Assembly: GCF_018449675.1 (NCBI RefSeq)
Contig: NZ_JAAVUZ010000002.1
Span: 1-64,000 of the forward strand
Source: Glaciihabitans sp. dw_435
Lineage (GTDB): Bacteria > Actinomycetota > Actinomycetes > Actinomycetales > Microbacteriaceae
Reading direction: 5' to 3'
DNA length: 64,000 nt
The position numbers and the translations under genes are program-made. A model generated the notes under the pieces. That model had not been told where the DNA came from. It searched no databases and saw nothing but the letters and a program-made list of their open reading frames with translations. Shown one piece after another: positions 16,980 through 25,335 of this stretch. Numbering within the stretch: the stretch's first letter is position 1; the number at the start of each line of letters is the position of its first letter.

Positions 16980-17758
16980 GCACCCGGAACCTGGTCGAAC
17001 TGTCCGGCCCCGCGGCATCCGCTGCCCTCACCGAAGATTCGATCCTTGTGCTGCCCACCGGCGCCATCGAGCACCACGGACCGCACCTGCCGCTGGCCAC
17101 CGACTACCTGGTCGCCGACATGCTCGGTCGCGCGGTCGTCGAGGCCGCGGCGGCCGAGGGCGAGGACGTGTGGCTGCTGCCCGCGCTTGCCTACACGAAG
17201 TCGGACGAGCACCACTGGGCTCCCGGCACGATCTGGCTCTCCTGGGAGACGCTCATGCAGACGGTCGTGGACATCGGTCGCTCGGTTGCCAACACCCCCG
17301 CGAAGACGATCGTGTTCTACAACGGGCACGGCGGCAACATCGCGCTGCTGCAGGTGGCGCTGCGGGAGCTGCGTCGCCGCTTCGGGCTGCGGACGTTCCT
17401 CATGGGCAGCGGCATGCCCGCCGGTGACGGCATCGATGGGCCCGACGAACGCGGCTTCGGTATCCACGGCGGCCACAGCGAGACATCCATGATCATGCAC
17501 CTGCGTCCGGAACTGGTGGACATGTCGCTCGCCGAGCGCTGGGTGCCGGACCACATGGCCGACCTCGAGTTCATCAAGTTCAATGGCGGTCCGGTGAGCT
17601 TCGGATGGCTCTCCAACGACTTCGGTCCCGCCGGTGTCGTGGGCGACGCCACCGGCGCGAGCGCCGAGTGGGGCAAGGAGCTGTTCGATCGCGCGGTCGT
17701 CAAGGGCGTCGCGTCCCTGAAGGAGATTGCGAGATTCAGGGCGGAGCCTCCGCAGTGA
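16976..17758 (+). CDS. Creatininase family protein (260 aa)
   Basis: Creatinine amidohydrolase/FAPy-deformylase superfamily. The metal-binding motifs are present: PTGAIEHHGPHLPLATD (Glu, His, Asp ligands), FYNGHGGNIALLQ and GIHGGHSETSMIMHLRP. Family members cleave amide bonds in creatinine, formamidopyrimidines or cofactor precursors. It overlaps the FAD oxidase by 4 bases and the next gene by 4 bases. In this cluster it probably performs a ring-opening or amide-cleaving step; the true substrate is unknown and creatinine itself is not implied. Confidence 0.85.
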   Translation: MSTRNLVELSGPAASAALTEDSILVLPTGAIEHHGPHLPLATDYLVADMLGRAVVEAAAAEGEDVWLLPALAYTKSDEHHWAPGTIWLSWETLMQTVVDIGRSVANTPAKTIVFYNGHGGNIALLQVALRELRRRFGLRTFLMGSGMPAGDGIDGPDERGFGIHGGHSETSMIMHLRPELVDMSLAERWVPDHMADLEFIKFNGGPVSFGWLSNDFGPAGVVGDATGASAEWGKELFDRAVVKGVASLKEIARFRAEPPQ

Positions 17759-18345
17759 GTGGGGCGGATGATCCGGCGATCCCGTCAGAGCCCTGGGCCC
17801 TGCTGTCCGCGTGGTTGCCGGCGAACGACGATCCGGATCGTCCGCAGATCACCCTGTCCACCGTGGATTCACGCGGCGAAGCGGACGCCCGCACCGTGCT
17901 GCTCAGTGAATTCGACGGGAACGGCTTCTACTTCCACACCGACGCGCTGTCGCGGAAGGCCGCGCACATCGACGCGAACCCTGCCGTGGCGATCACCGTT
18001 CTCTGGCCGGGCTTCACCCGACAGATCGTCATCCGGGGACGCGCCGAGCGTGCCCCGGACGCCGAGATCGCCCGCGCCTACGCCTCGCGCTCGCCCTACC
18101 TGCAGCAGCTCGCCTGGCAGAACACCACGGAGTTCGCTGCCCTTCCGACGGAGGAACGGGAACGGCGCTGGGCGGAGTTCGGCCTGGCGCACGCGGAGGG
18201 GTTCGACCAACCCGTCACGTGGACCGGCTTCCTGGTGCGCCCGACGCGACTGACCTTCTGGGAGAGCAACGCCCTCGCGGCCAGTCAGCGTCGCGAGTGG
18301 GCGCTCGACGCCGGTCGGTGGACCATGTCCTACCTCGCCGGGTAA
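17755..18345 (+). CDS. Pyridoxamine 5'-phosphate oxidase family protein (196 aa)
   Basis: FMN-binding split-barrel protein resembling PdxH: DARTVLLSEFDGNGFYFHTD, SRKAAHIDANPAVAITVLWP, RQIVIRGRAER and WALDAGRWTMSYLAG match the PNPOx core and its C-terminal dimerisation region. The usual RLxP terminus of true PdxH is absent, so it may act on another flavin-linked substrate. The GTG start overlaps the creatininase-family stop (GTGA), tying it to the orphan catabolic operon as its last gene. Confidence 0.8.
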   Translation: MSGADDPAIPSEPWALLSAWLPANDDPDRPQITLSTVDSRGEADARTVLLSEFDGNGFYFHTDALSRKAAHIDANPAVAITVLWPGFTRQIVIRGRAERAPDAEIARAYASRSPYLQQLAWQNTTEFAALPTEERERRWAEFGLAHAEGFDQPVTWTGFLVRPTRLTFWESNALAASQRREWALDAGRWTMSYLAG

Positions 18346-18382
18346 CGCGGACGCACCGAGTCGGTCTCTTTCGCGTCAAGGC

Positions 18383-18413
18383 TGGACAAATGTACCAATA
18401 TGCGAGCTATACT
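18383..18413 (+). promoter_or_regulatory. Promoter of the acetoacetate decarboxylase-like gene (leaderless)
   Basis: TGGACA (18383-18388) and TATACT (18408-18413) form -35 and -10 boxes with a 19-base spacer. TATACT ends 7 bases before the ATG at 18421, so the transcript should start at the start codon. This also rules out the ATG at 18400, which lies inside the promoter. Confidence 0.6.
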
Positions 18414-18420
18414 CGCCTCC

Positions 18421-19107
18421 ATGTCTCCGAACCCGCAGCGCGCGTTGAACTACCGCCGCAGCCGCGCCGCGTACCCGCCGGAGCCCTGGTACCTGGGTGG
18501 GACCCTGCTTGTATCGGTCTTTCTCGTGCCGGCGAGGTCCTTGCCCGGCAACTTCGGCGACACGCTGCCCCCGGGGTACTGGATGGTGCGCATCGCCGGA
18601 CGGGTCATCGTCGGCACAGCGTTCGTCTGTTACCTGCCGGGCGGCGCCATGGAGTACACCGAGTTGCTGGTGGTGACTCCCGCACTCCACCGCGCGCGGC
18701 TGCGATTCACGATCCCCCAGATCTGGGTGGACAGTCCCGCGTCCCGCACCGGCGCCCGCGAGTTGTGGGGCATTCCCAAGCACCTGGCCGAGTTCGATCG
18801 CATCGAGGCGCACGACACCACGTCGATGGCCATGCGCTCGCATGGATCGGATTCGGCACACATCGCCTCCACCTACGGCCGTACGCTCCCGGGAATGCAC
18901 CAGTTTGCCCTCCCGGTTGCCCAGCGCCTCGCGGGCCGGGACTTCCTGTCCCACAACCGGATCATCGGCGCCATCACCCGCCTCACCACCCGCTGGACGT
19001 TCGACGCCGACGGCCCCCTCGGCTACCTCGCCGGCCGCAAACCCCTCGTCAGCTTCGCGCTGCGCAACTCCTCCGTCATCTTCGGCATGCGGGTCCGCCG
19101 CTCCTGA
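18421..19107 (+). CDS. Acetoacetate decarboxylase-like protein (228 aa)
   Basis: Member of the acetoacetate decarboxylase (ADC) fold family. YTELLVVTPAL and ARELWGIPKHLAEFD are recognisable; the lysine of GIPKHLA sits where ADC carries its Schiff-base lysine. The C-terminal half is divergent from true ADC, so the reaction is uncertain; many actinobacterial members are uncharacterised. The start is set by a well-placed promoter giving a leaderless message. The gene is convergent with the methyltransferase gene, with a long inverted repeat between them. Confidence 0.75.
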   Translation: MSPNPQRALNYRRSRAAYPPEPWYLGGTLLVSVFLVPARSLPGNFGDTLPPGYWMVRIAGRVIVGTAFVCYLPGGAMEYTELLVVTPALHRARLRFTIPQIWVDSPASRTGARELWGIPKHLAEFDRIEAHDTTSMAMRSHGSDSAHIASTYGRTLPGMHQFALPVAQRLAGRDFLSHNRIIGAITRLTTRWTFDADGPLGYLAGRKPLVSFALRNSSVIFGMRVRRS

Positions 19108-19124
19108 CCCCGCCCGCCCGATTC

Positions 19125-19187
19125 CCGCGACTTGCATATTTCTGCTCTAAAAATCGGGATTTTGGAGCAGAATCATGCAACTCGCGG
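19125..19187. repeat. Long imperfect inverted repeat between convergent genes
   Basis: Two arms of about 28 bases (19125-19153 and 19160-19187) pair with few mismatches: CCGCGA/TCGCGG, TTGCAT/ATGCAA, TTCTGCTC/GAGCAGAA and AAAATC/GATTTT, around a very short loop. The inner part is AT-rich, unlike the surroundings. It can act as a bidirectional terminator, but its length and base composition resemble a palindromic repeat element. The right arm contains the TGA stop and last codons of the methyltransferase gene. Confidence 0.6.
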
Positions 19188-19799
19188 AGGGGGCGGGGCC
19201 GGCTTCGTCGCGATCAGGGTCGAGTCGATGGCGACGTGACCGTCGGCGGTGACCCGGTCGTAGAGGGTCGCCGACACCACGGTAAGACCGGCGGCGTCGG
19301 CCGCGGTGCGCAGCTCGTCCGGAGTGCTCAGCAGCGTGGCATCCTGCGGTCCCCCAAATCCCGCCGTGAGGTTGCTGCGGTCGTGGCCGATGAGGGCGAG
19401 GGTGCCGCCGCTGCGCAGGGAGTCGGCGGCATTGCGGATGACCCGGGCAAGGGCCTCCCGCGAAAGCTGCAGGTACGCCATCACCACCAGGTCAACGGGG
19501 CGTGGTGACACCCAGGCGGTGGCATCCGCTTCCACCCACTCCACCTCGACGCCGATCGATTCGGCGCGGGACCTGCCGATCGCCAGCCCCGCCGGGGAAA
19601 AGTCGACGGCGGCGACGGACCACCCGAGGGATGCGAGCCACAGCGCGTTGCGTCCCTCGCCGGCACCGAGATCGACGGCGGTGCCCGGGGTCAGTTGTCC
19701 CGTGACATCCGCTATCCACAGATTCGGGTCGAGGGACCAGATGGTGGAGCCGGTGCGGGCAGCCTCGGTGTAGCGGGCTTCCCAGAATTCGTTGGTCAT
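19173..19799 (-). CDS. Class I SAM-dependent methyltransferase (208 aa)
   Basis: Small Rossmann-fold methyltransferase of the Methyltransf_11/25 or TehB-like type. Motif I is AVDLGAGEGRNALWLA, followed by WSVAAVDFSPAGLAIGR and the acidic residue of EADATAWV; the C-terminal half has SGGTLALIGHDRSN. The substrate is unknown. The ATG at 19799 gives the usual N-terminus for this group (MTNEFWEARY); a GTG at 19880 would add 27 residues. The stop and final codons fall inside a long inverted repeat, and the Pro-rich C-terminal tail may have been altered by it. Confidence 0.8.
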   Translation of the reverse strand: MTNEFWEARYTEAARTGSTIWSLDPNLWIADVTGQLTPGTAVDLGAGEGRNALWLASLGWSVAAVDFSPAGLAIGRSRAESIGVEVEWVEADATAWVSPRPVDLVVMAYLQLSREALARVIRNAADSLRSGGTLALIGHDRSNLTAGFGGPQDATLLSTPDELRTAADAAGLTVVSATLYDRVTADGHVAIDSTLIATKPAPPPPRVA

Positions 19800-20005
19800 G
19801 GGGCGCAACGGGCCTCTCGGTGTGACGGGGTCACGCGCGGCGAGGATGCGGTCGAGATAGCCCGGCGGTCCTTGGGGCACGACGCGAACAGATTCTGTGG
19901 CATTGTGCCCCTTTCTGCCCGGTCAGACGCAATCCTATTGCCGGGCACACCGGACGCGACCGAACCTGACACGATAGAGGTCGACCGAACGGATGCCAGA
20001 CCAGC

Positions 20006-21349
20006 GTGACTTCAGCACTCCCCACACCACCAGCAACGCCCGAGGCGGCTCCGCGCCGCAGCCACTTCGTCGATCTGACGCCGTTCCGGGCAAGCCCCGC
20101 GTTCTTCCGCCTGTGGCTTGGCAGCGGAATCGCCGGTATCGGCGGCCAGATGACCGTGGTCGCCGTCGGCCTTCACATCTTCGCGCTGACCGGATCGACC
20201 GCCGCGGTCGCCCTCGTCGGAGTCTTTGGACTCGTCCCGATGGTGATAGCCGGCATCTATGGCGGACTGCTTGTGGACACGTTCGATCGCAGGATCGTGG
20301 CGATTCTCGCGGAGTCGATCGCGTGGCTGTCCGTCATCGGTCTCGCCTGTCTCGCCTGGTTCCACGTCGACACGCTGTGGATGTTCTACGTGCTGACGAC
20401 CCTCAACGCGGTGTCGGTGACGGTCGTGGGCACTACCCGGTCGGCGATCATTCCCCGGCTCATTGACAAGGAACTGCTGCCCGCGGCATCCGCTCTCGGA
20501 GGCATCTCGCTCGGCCTGCAGGTCACCGCGGGTCCCGCCCTCGCCGGTGTGCTCGTGTCCTCGGTCGGCATCCAGTGGACGTACACGATCGATGCGATCC
20601 TCTTCCTCGCCGCGTTCACCGGCATCGTCTCGCTGCCGAGCATCATGCCGGAAGGCGGCGCAAAGCGCCCGGGCTTCGCTGGCATCAAGCAGGGGCTGTC
20701 GTTCATCCGGCACGCGCCGAACATCCGCCTGTCGTTCCTTCTCGACATCATTGCGATGACGTTCGGCATGGCCCGGGTGCTGTACCCGGCGGTCGGAGCC
20801 CTCGTCATCGGCGGTGGCGCCGTGACGGTGGGCATCCTGTTCGCCGCGGGAGCCGTGGGCACGCTACTGAGCTCGCTGTTGTCGGGCCGCCTTGGCCAGG
20901 TGCGCTGGCAGGGCCGAGCCATCCGCAACGCCATCATGACCTACGGCGCGTTCATGGCGCTGTTCGGCGGCGTGCTTCTGGTGCTGGGCAATCACGCAAG
21001 CGGCAGCATCGTGCAGTCGCTCGGGGATGCGAACATGCCGGGTCTGATCGTCGCGTCGATCGCGCTGGCCGGAGCGGGCGCCGCGGACAACATCAGTGCG
21101 GTGTTCCGCAACACCCTCATGCAGGCGGCGGCACCGGACTCGATGCGCGGCCGCACGCAGGGCCTCTACATCGTGGTGGTGACCGGCGGGCCGCGCCTCG
21201 GCGACGCGTACGTGGGGCTCCTCGTCGCCACGACCCTGTTGTGGCTTCCGTCGCTGCTCGGTGGCGTCATCGTGATTGCCCTGGTGTTCCTGCTCGTGCA
21301 GCGCACGGCATCGTTCCGCAACTACGACGCGCTGAACCCCACTCCGTAA
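20006..21349 (+). CDS. MFS transporter (447 aa)
   Basis: Twelve-helix major facilitator superfamily transporter of the enterobactin-exporter/MFS_3 type. FRASPAFFRLWLGSGIAGIG starts the first helix, GLVPMVIAGIYGGLLVDTFDRR is the loop 2-3 motif, and AIIPRLIDKELLPAASALGG is typical of this subfamily. It likely exports a small molecule; the substrate is unknown. The start is GTG. It is divergent from the methyltransferase gene and lies ahead of allantoinase in the same direction, so a nucleobase or allantoin role is possible but unproven. Confidence 0.82.
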   Translation: MTSALPTPPATPEAAPRRSHFVDLTPFRASPAFFRLWLGSGIAGIGGQMTVVAVGLHIFALTGSTAAVALVGVFGLVPMVIAGIYGGLLVDTFDRRIVAILAESIAWLSVIGLACLAWFHVDTLWMFYVLTTLNAVSVTVVGTTRSAIIPRLIDKELLPAASALGGISLGLQVTAGPALAGVLVSSVGIQWTYTIDAILFLAAFTGIVSLPSIMPEGGAKRPGFAGIKQGLSFIRHAPNIRLSFLLDIIAMTFGMARVLYPAVGALVIGGGAVTVGILFAAGAVGTLLSSLLSGRLGQVRWQGRAIRNAIMTYGAFMALFGGVLLVLGNHASGSIVQSLGDANMPGLIVASIALAGAGAADNISAVFRNTLMQAAAPDSMRGRTQGLYIVVVTGGPRLGDAYVGLLVATTLLWLPSLLGGVIVIALVFLLVQRTASFRNYDALNPTP

Positions 21350-21416
21350 GCCCCGTACCATCGATGCATCACGGCGCGCCCTCGCGCGACCGTCACCCGG
21401 AAGGACCCCCAGGCGC

Positions 21417-22751
21417 ATGGCCGACACCTACGACCTCGTTGTTCACGCGACATCTGCCCTCATCGACGGGGCGTTTCGCCCGGCCTATGTCGGAGTGACG
21501 GACGGCATCGTCGCGGCGATCAGCGAGACCCCGCTGGACGGCGTCGAGCTGCTGTCGCTCGCGCCCGATGAGGTGCTGATACCCGGCATCGTCGACACCC
21601 ACGTGCACATCAACGACCCCGGGCGTACGACCTGGGAGGGCTTCGCCAGCGCCACGCGTGCCGCGGCGGCCGGCGGCGTGACCACCGTGCTCGACATGCC
21701 CCTCAACAGCATCCCCGCGACCACGACCGTCGACGCCCTCGAGGTCAAGCGGGCGGTCGCGGCGGACAAGGCAATCATCGACGTCGGCTTCTGGGGTGGA
21801 GCCGTTCCCGAGAACCTCGGGCACCTGCGCGAACTGCACGACGCCGGGGTCTTCGGGTTCAAGGCGTTCCTTGCGCCCTCGGGCGTCGACGAATTCGGCC
21901 ACCTCGACGCCGACCAGCTCGAGCGAGCCCTTGAGGAGATCGCGGGCTTCGGCGGTCTGCTCATCGTTCACGCGGAAGACCCCGGCGTGCTCGACGCGCA
22001 CACCAACGCCGGCGGTGTCGACTACCACCGCTTCGTCGAGTCCCGTCCGGACGAGGCCGAAACCACCGCGATCGACCGCGTCATCGCCGGGGTGCGCCGC
22101 ACCGGTGCCCGCGCCCACATCCTCCACCTCTCGTCGGCCGCCGCGCTGCCCGCCCTGCGCGCCGCCCGCGCCGAGGGTCTGCCCATCACCGTCGAGACCT
22201 GCCCGCACTACCTCAGCTTCACCGAGGAGGAGATTCCCGACGGCGCGACCCAGTTCAAGTGCTGTCCGCCGATCCGGGATGACGCGAACCGCGAGCTGCT
22301 CTGGCAGGCACTGCTCGACGGCGACATCGACATCATCGTCACCGACCACTCCCCCAGCACGAAGGAACTCAAGTTCGCCCACGGTGGCGACTTCGGGCTT
22401 GCCTGGGGTGGCATCGCCGGACTGCAGCTGGGACTTGCCGCCATCTGGACGGAAGCGTCCCGCCGGGGCATCCCCCTCGAACGCGTCCTGACCTGGATGT
22501 CGACGGCCACCGCCGCCTTCGCGGGTCTCACCGCCAAGGGTTCGATCCGGGAGGGTGGTGACGCCGACCTCGTGATCTTTGCTCCGGATGACACGTTCAC
22601 CGTGCATGCGGACCAGCTGCTGCATAAGAACCCGGTGTCGGCGTTCGACGGCCGCGAGCTGCGCGGACGGGTGCGCCGCACGATCCTGCGCGGCACGACC
22701 CTCACCACCGGAAGCGATGCGGCGGCGGACGGACACCTGCTCACGCGCTGA
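21417..22751 (+). CDS. allB: Allantoinase (444 aa)
   Basis: Cyclic amidohydrolase that opens allantoin to allantoate. The dinuclear metal site is complete: DTHVHINDPGR (H62, H64), the carboxylated lysine K149 in FGFKAFLAPSG, LIVHAEDP, ILHLSS and VTDHSPS. The GVTTVLDMPLNSIPATT segment distinguishes allantoinases from hydantoinases and dihydroorotases. Length is normal. The gene heads a set with uricase and guanine deaminase in the same direction, and the following step enzyme (allantoate amidohydrolase) is at 35846-37096. Confidence 0.92.
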   Translation: MADTYDLVVHATSALIDGAFRPAYVGVTDGIVAAISETPLDGVELLSLAPDEVLIPGIVDTHVHINDPGRTTWEGFASATRAAAAGGVTTVLDMPLNSIPATTTVDALEVKRAVAADKAIIDVGFWGGAVPENLGHLRELHDAGVFGFKAFLAPSGVDEFGHLDADQLERALEEIAGFGGLLIVHAEDPGVLDAHTNAGGVDYHRFVESRPDEAETTAIDRVIAGVRRTGARAHILHLSSAAALPALRAARAEGLPITVETCPHYLSFTEEEIPDGATQFKCCPPIRDDANRELLWQALLDGDIDIIVTDHSPSTKELKFAHGGDFGLAWGGIAGLQLGLAAIWTEASRRGIPLERVLTWMSTATAAFAGLTAKGSIREGGDADLVIFAPDDTFTVHADQLLHKNPVSAFDGRELRGRVRRTILRGTTLTTGSDAAADGHLLTR

Positions 22752-22802
22752 CCCCGACCCCGACCACGACGCTGACGCTGACGGCGACCCCACCCCGCGC
22801 CC
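22752..22802. repeat. Short low-complexity stretch (CCCCGA and GACGCT units)
   Basis: After the allantoinase stop the sequence consists of small direct repeats (ACCCCG, CTGACG). It is too short to say more; it separates allantoinase from the uricase promoter. Confidence 0.4.
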
Positions 22803-22828
22803 GAAACACCCCCGTCACATGGCACTGA

Positions 22829-22834
22829 GACAAT
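22829..22834 (+). promoter_or_regulatory. Putative -10 element of a leaderless uricase transcript
   Basis: GACAAT ends 6 bases before the uricase ATG, and no ribosome binding site is present, which points to transcription starting at the start codon. Confidence 0.4.
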
Positions 22835-22840
22835 GTCGCC

Positions 22841-23734
22841 ATGGCAATAATTCTCGGTGACCACCAGTACGGCAAGGCAGAATCACGCCTGGTTCGCTTC
22901 TATCGCGACCAGGCCCGTCACGAAATTCGCGACCTCAATGTGACGACCGCGCTGCGCGGCCCGTGGGACAACGCGTACCTCGTCGGCGACCAGTCAAACG
23001 TGCTGCCGACGGACACCCAGAAGAACACCGCGTATGCCTTCGCCCGCTCGAAGGGTGTCGAGGCGATCGAGGACTTCGGCCTGGATCTTGCCCGCCACTT
23101 CGTGCACGACATCGATCCCGTCGAGGGCGCCCGCATCGAGGTCGAGGAGTACGCCTGGGAGCGTGCCATCGTCGACGGTGTCGAACACGACCACACCTGG
23201 ACGCGCAAGGGTCAGGAGACCCGCACGGCCGCGGTCACTGTCGACGCCTCCGGCGAGTACGTCATCGGCGGCTTCAAGGACCTCGTGCTGCTGAAGTCCA
23301 CGGGTTCGGAGTTCGCGGGCTTCCTGGTCGACGACTACACCACCCTGCCGGAGACCCACGACCGCGTCATGGCGACATCGCTCGTGGCCAAGTGGAGATT
23401 TACCTCGGTGGATGTCCCGTGGGACGAGGTCTACGTGGGCATCAAGCAGATCATGCTGAAGGAATTCGCCACCCTGCAGTCGCTCGCCCTGCAGCAGACG
23501 CTGTGGCACATGGGCAAGGCCGTGCTGGAGGCGTACCCGTTCATCGCGGAGATCCGCCTGAAGGCGCCGAACAAGCACCACTTCGTGGTCGACCTCTCGC
23601 CGTTCGAGATGGAGAACCCGAACGAGGTCTTCTTCGCCGCCGATCGCCCCTACGGACTGATCGAAGCGACCATCCTGCGCGACGACGCCCCGGACGCCGG
23701 CGAAGCATGGCGGTACTCCGCCGGACTGGCCTGA
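22841..23734 (+). CDS. uox: Urate oxidase (uricase, 297 aa)
   Basis: Cofactor-independent urate hydroxylase that converts urate to 5-hydroxyisourate. The typical start MAIILGDHQYGKAESRLVRF, the VLPTDTQKNTAYAFAR segment (with the catalytic Thr and nearby Lys), DDYTTLPETHDRVMATSL and NKHHFVVDLSPFEMENPNEV are all present. The catalytic histidine/threonine/lysine triad region is intact. Length matches the family. Guanine deaminase follows after 3 bases in the same direction; uraH and uraD for the next two steps are on the opposite strand nearby. Confidence 0.95.
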   Translation: MAIILGDHQYGKAESRLVRFYRDQARHEIRDLNVTTALRGPWDNAYLVGDQSNVLPTDTQKNTAYAFARSKGVEAIEDFGLDLARHFVHDIDPVEGARIEVEEYAWERAIVDGVEHDHTWTRKGQETRTAAVTVDASGEYVIGGFKDLVLLKSTGSEFAGFLVDDYTTLPETHDRVMATSLVAKWRFTSVDVPWDEVYVGIKQIMLKEFATLQSLALQQTLWHMGKAVLEAYPFIAEIRLKAPNKHHFVVDLSPFEMENPNEVFFAADRPYGLIEATILRDDAPDAGEAWRYSAGLA

Positions 23735-23737
23735 TCC

Positions 23738-24235
23738 ATGAGCTCCGGCACAACTCCGGTCGACGCGGGCGTTGACGCCCGCTGGCTCGCCCGCACCATC
23801 GAACTTGCGACCGAGAACGTCGCCAACGGCGGCGGACCGTTTGGCGCCCTCATCGTGCGCGACGGCGAGCTGGTCGCCGAGGGACAGAACCGCGTCACCG
23901 CGAACCTCGACCCGACCGCCCACGCCGAGGTCACGGCGATCCGCGCGGCGTGCCAGGTCGTCGGCGACTTCTCCCTTGCCGGTGCAACGCTCTACACCTC
24001 GTGCGAGCCGTGCCCGCTGTGCCTGTCGGCGGCTCTCTGGGCGCGCGTGGATCGCGTCGTTTTTGCCGCGGACCGGGATGACGCGGCCCGCGGTGGCTTC
24101 GATGACCGCGAGTTCTACGAACTGTTCGCCCGCGACCGGTCCACCTGGGACGTCAGCATCGAGTCGATCCGCCCGGACGACGCCGCTGCCCCGTTCGACG
24201 CCTGGCTGGCGACCTCGGGACGCACGGACTACTAG
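23738..24235 (+). CDS. guaD: Guanine deaminase/nucleoside deaminase (165 aa)
   Basis: Cytidine-deaminase-fold enzyme of the bacterial guanine deaminase type, turning guanine into xanthine. The zinc site is HAEVTAIRAA (H62, E64) plus CEPCPLC (C92, C95). RGGFDDREFYELFARDR at the C-terminal end matches the region that closes the active site in Bacillus GuaD. It lies 3 bases after uricase, so the pair feeds and continues the purine route through xanthine dehydrogenase. Adenosine/cytosine-type deaminases are the alternative, but the C-terminal motif favours guanine. Confidence 0.82.
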   Translation: MSSGTTPVDAGVDARWLARTIELATENVANGGGPFGALIVRDGELVAEGQNRVTANLDPTAHAEVTAIRAACQVVGDFSLAGATLYTSCEPCPLCLSAALWARVDRVVFAADRDDAARGGFDDREFYELFARDRSTWDVSIESIRPDDAAAPFDAWLATSGRTDY

Positions 24236-24258
24236 CCCCCCTGCTCGCGGAGGTGCGG

Positions 24259-25335
24259 TCAGAGGGCCGCGGCGACTTCGTTGTGCAGGTCGAGCAGCCC
24301 GTCGGTCCGCTCGCTCGGTCCGCGACCGAAGCCACACTCGGTGGCGATGCCGAAGTTCGGCACCACCCGGGAGGCGGTGGCGGCGCGACGCAGAGCGCCC
24401 TCGACGCCGTCCTCGTGATGGACCAGCCCGAGAAAAACCTCGGTGTTCTGCGGCCAGGCCACAGCTCCGAGGGGAGCGAAAAACGCGTCATCGTCGCGCT
24501 CAATCGGTACCGGCAGGTGCACGAACGAGATCACGCGGGGAGCCTCGACGAAGAGCCCCGTGAGTACCTCCGCGAGAGTTGACGCGTCCTCGGGCTCCAC
24601 GAAGTGGGCTTCCTCGACGTCGCCATAACAGAGGTGATAGCCAACCTCGACATCACCGGGCACCGCGGCAGCCTGCCGCACGCCGCGCTCGATGACACCT
24701 TCGAGGATCCCCTCGTGGGTGTCGGCGAACCACGACGTGAGCTTGGTGCCCCAAATGACGGCTTCTTCCAGCATCCCGAATTCGAACGCGGTGTCCCACT
24801 GGATCGCGAGCTGGTCGTGCGGGATTGCGGCGAGAATTCGGTCGAGCTCGGAGAACAGCGCCTTCTCGTACTCGGGTTCCACCGCCGCCTGGCTTTCGCT
24901 CACGACGAAGCTCCCGATGACTCCCGCCGGTGTCGGCAATGACACCTGAAACCGTACGTGCGCAGGAATGATGCCGTCGGCCTTGAGCCGGGCAAAGTCG
25001 GCGTATGACGCGATTGCCGCGTCCGCGTACCCGAGGGATGGAAAGCGCAGCTCTGTCGCGTCGAAACCGGCAGCGAGCGCCATCGGACGTGCATCGAAGA
25101 TCTCGCGGAACGGGATGCGTGTCTCCCCCACCCGCACAAGGCCGTCGACCTGATCGAAGCGGTTGCGCTGGAACTGGATCCAGTAGAAACGCTCGCCCAC
25201 TTCACCGTCGGGAATGCGGGTCACGCGGGTGCCGAGATGCTCGCTCACGTGGCGGAAGGTGGAGTCCGCGTCGGGCAGGTTGATGCTGCCGACGAGGTGT
25301 GCGTGGGTGGGAGCTGTCGTTGGGGTTGTCATCAT
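24259..25335 (-). CDS. MetE-like (UROD/MetE-fold) protein of unknown function in uricolysis operon (358 aa)
   Basis: The protein resembles the C-terminal, zinc-binding barrel of cobalamin-independent methionine synthase but lacks its N-terminal barrel. HLVGSINLPD near the start, a HxC pair (H234, C236 in VGYHLCYGD) and C334 in TECGFGRG correspond to the zinc-thiolate ligands that activate the thiol acceptor in MetE. It is the last gene of the uraD-uraH operon: its first ATG overlaps the uraH stop by one base and GAGGA gives a good ribosome site. Coupling to uraH and uraD suggests a role in urate or one-carbon metabolism; no reaction is known to me. It is probably not a methionine synthase. 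Confidence 0.75.
   Translation of the reverse strand: MMTTPTTAPTHAHLVGSINLPDADSTFRHVSEHLGTRVTRIPDGEVGERFYWIQFQRNRFDQVDGLVRVGETRIPFREIFDARPMALAAGFDATELRFPSLGYADAAIASYADFARLKADGIIPAHVRFQVSLPTPAGVIGSFVVSESQAAVEPEYEKALFSELDRILAAIPHDQLAIQWDTAFEFGMLEEAVIWGTKLTSWFADTHEGILEGVIERGVRQAAAVPGDVEVGYHLCYGDVEEAHFVEPEDASTLAEVLTGLFVEAPRVISFVHLPVPIERDDDAFFAPLGAVAWPQNTEVFLGLVHHEDGVEGALRRAATASRVVPNFGIATECGFGRGPSERTDGLLDLHNEVAAAL

Noticed and set aside
15558-17018. 486-codon minus-strand frame opposite the FAD oxidase; similar long antisense frames at 22994-24337, 33269-34504 and 61092-63110
   Set aside because: All lie opposite well-supported genes, with no domain or ribosome site of their own.
18400-18420. Upstream ATG start for the acetoacetate decarboxylase-like gene
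   Set aside because: The TATACT -10 box lies between this ATG and the next, so the message would not include it.
24259-25335. Complete cobalamin-independent methionine synthase
   Set aside because: The chain is under half the usual length and lacks the N-terminal barrel; only the zinc-site barrel is present.
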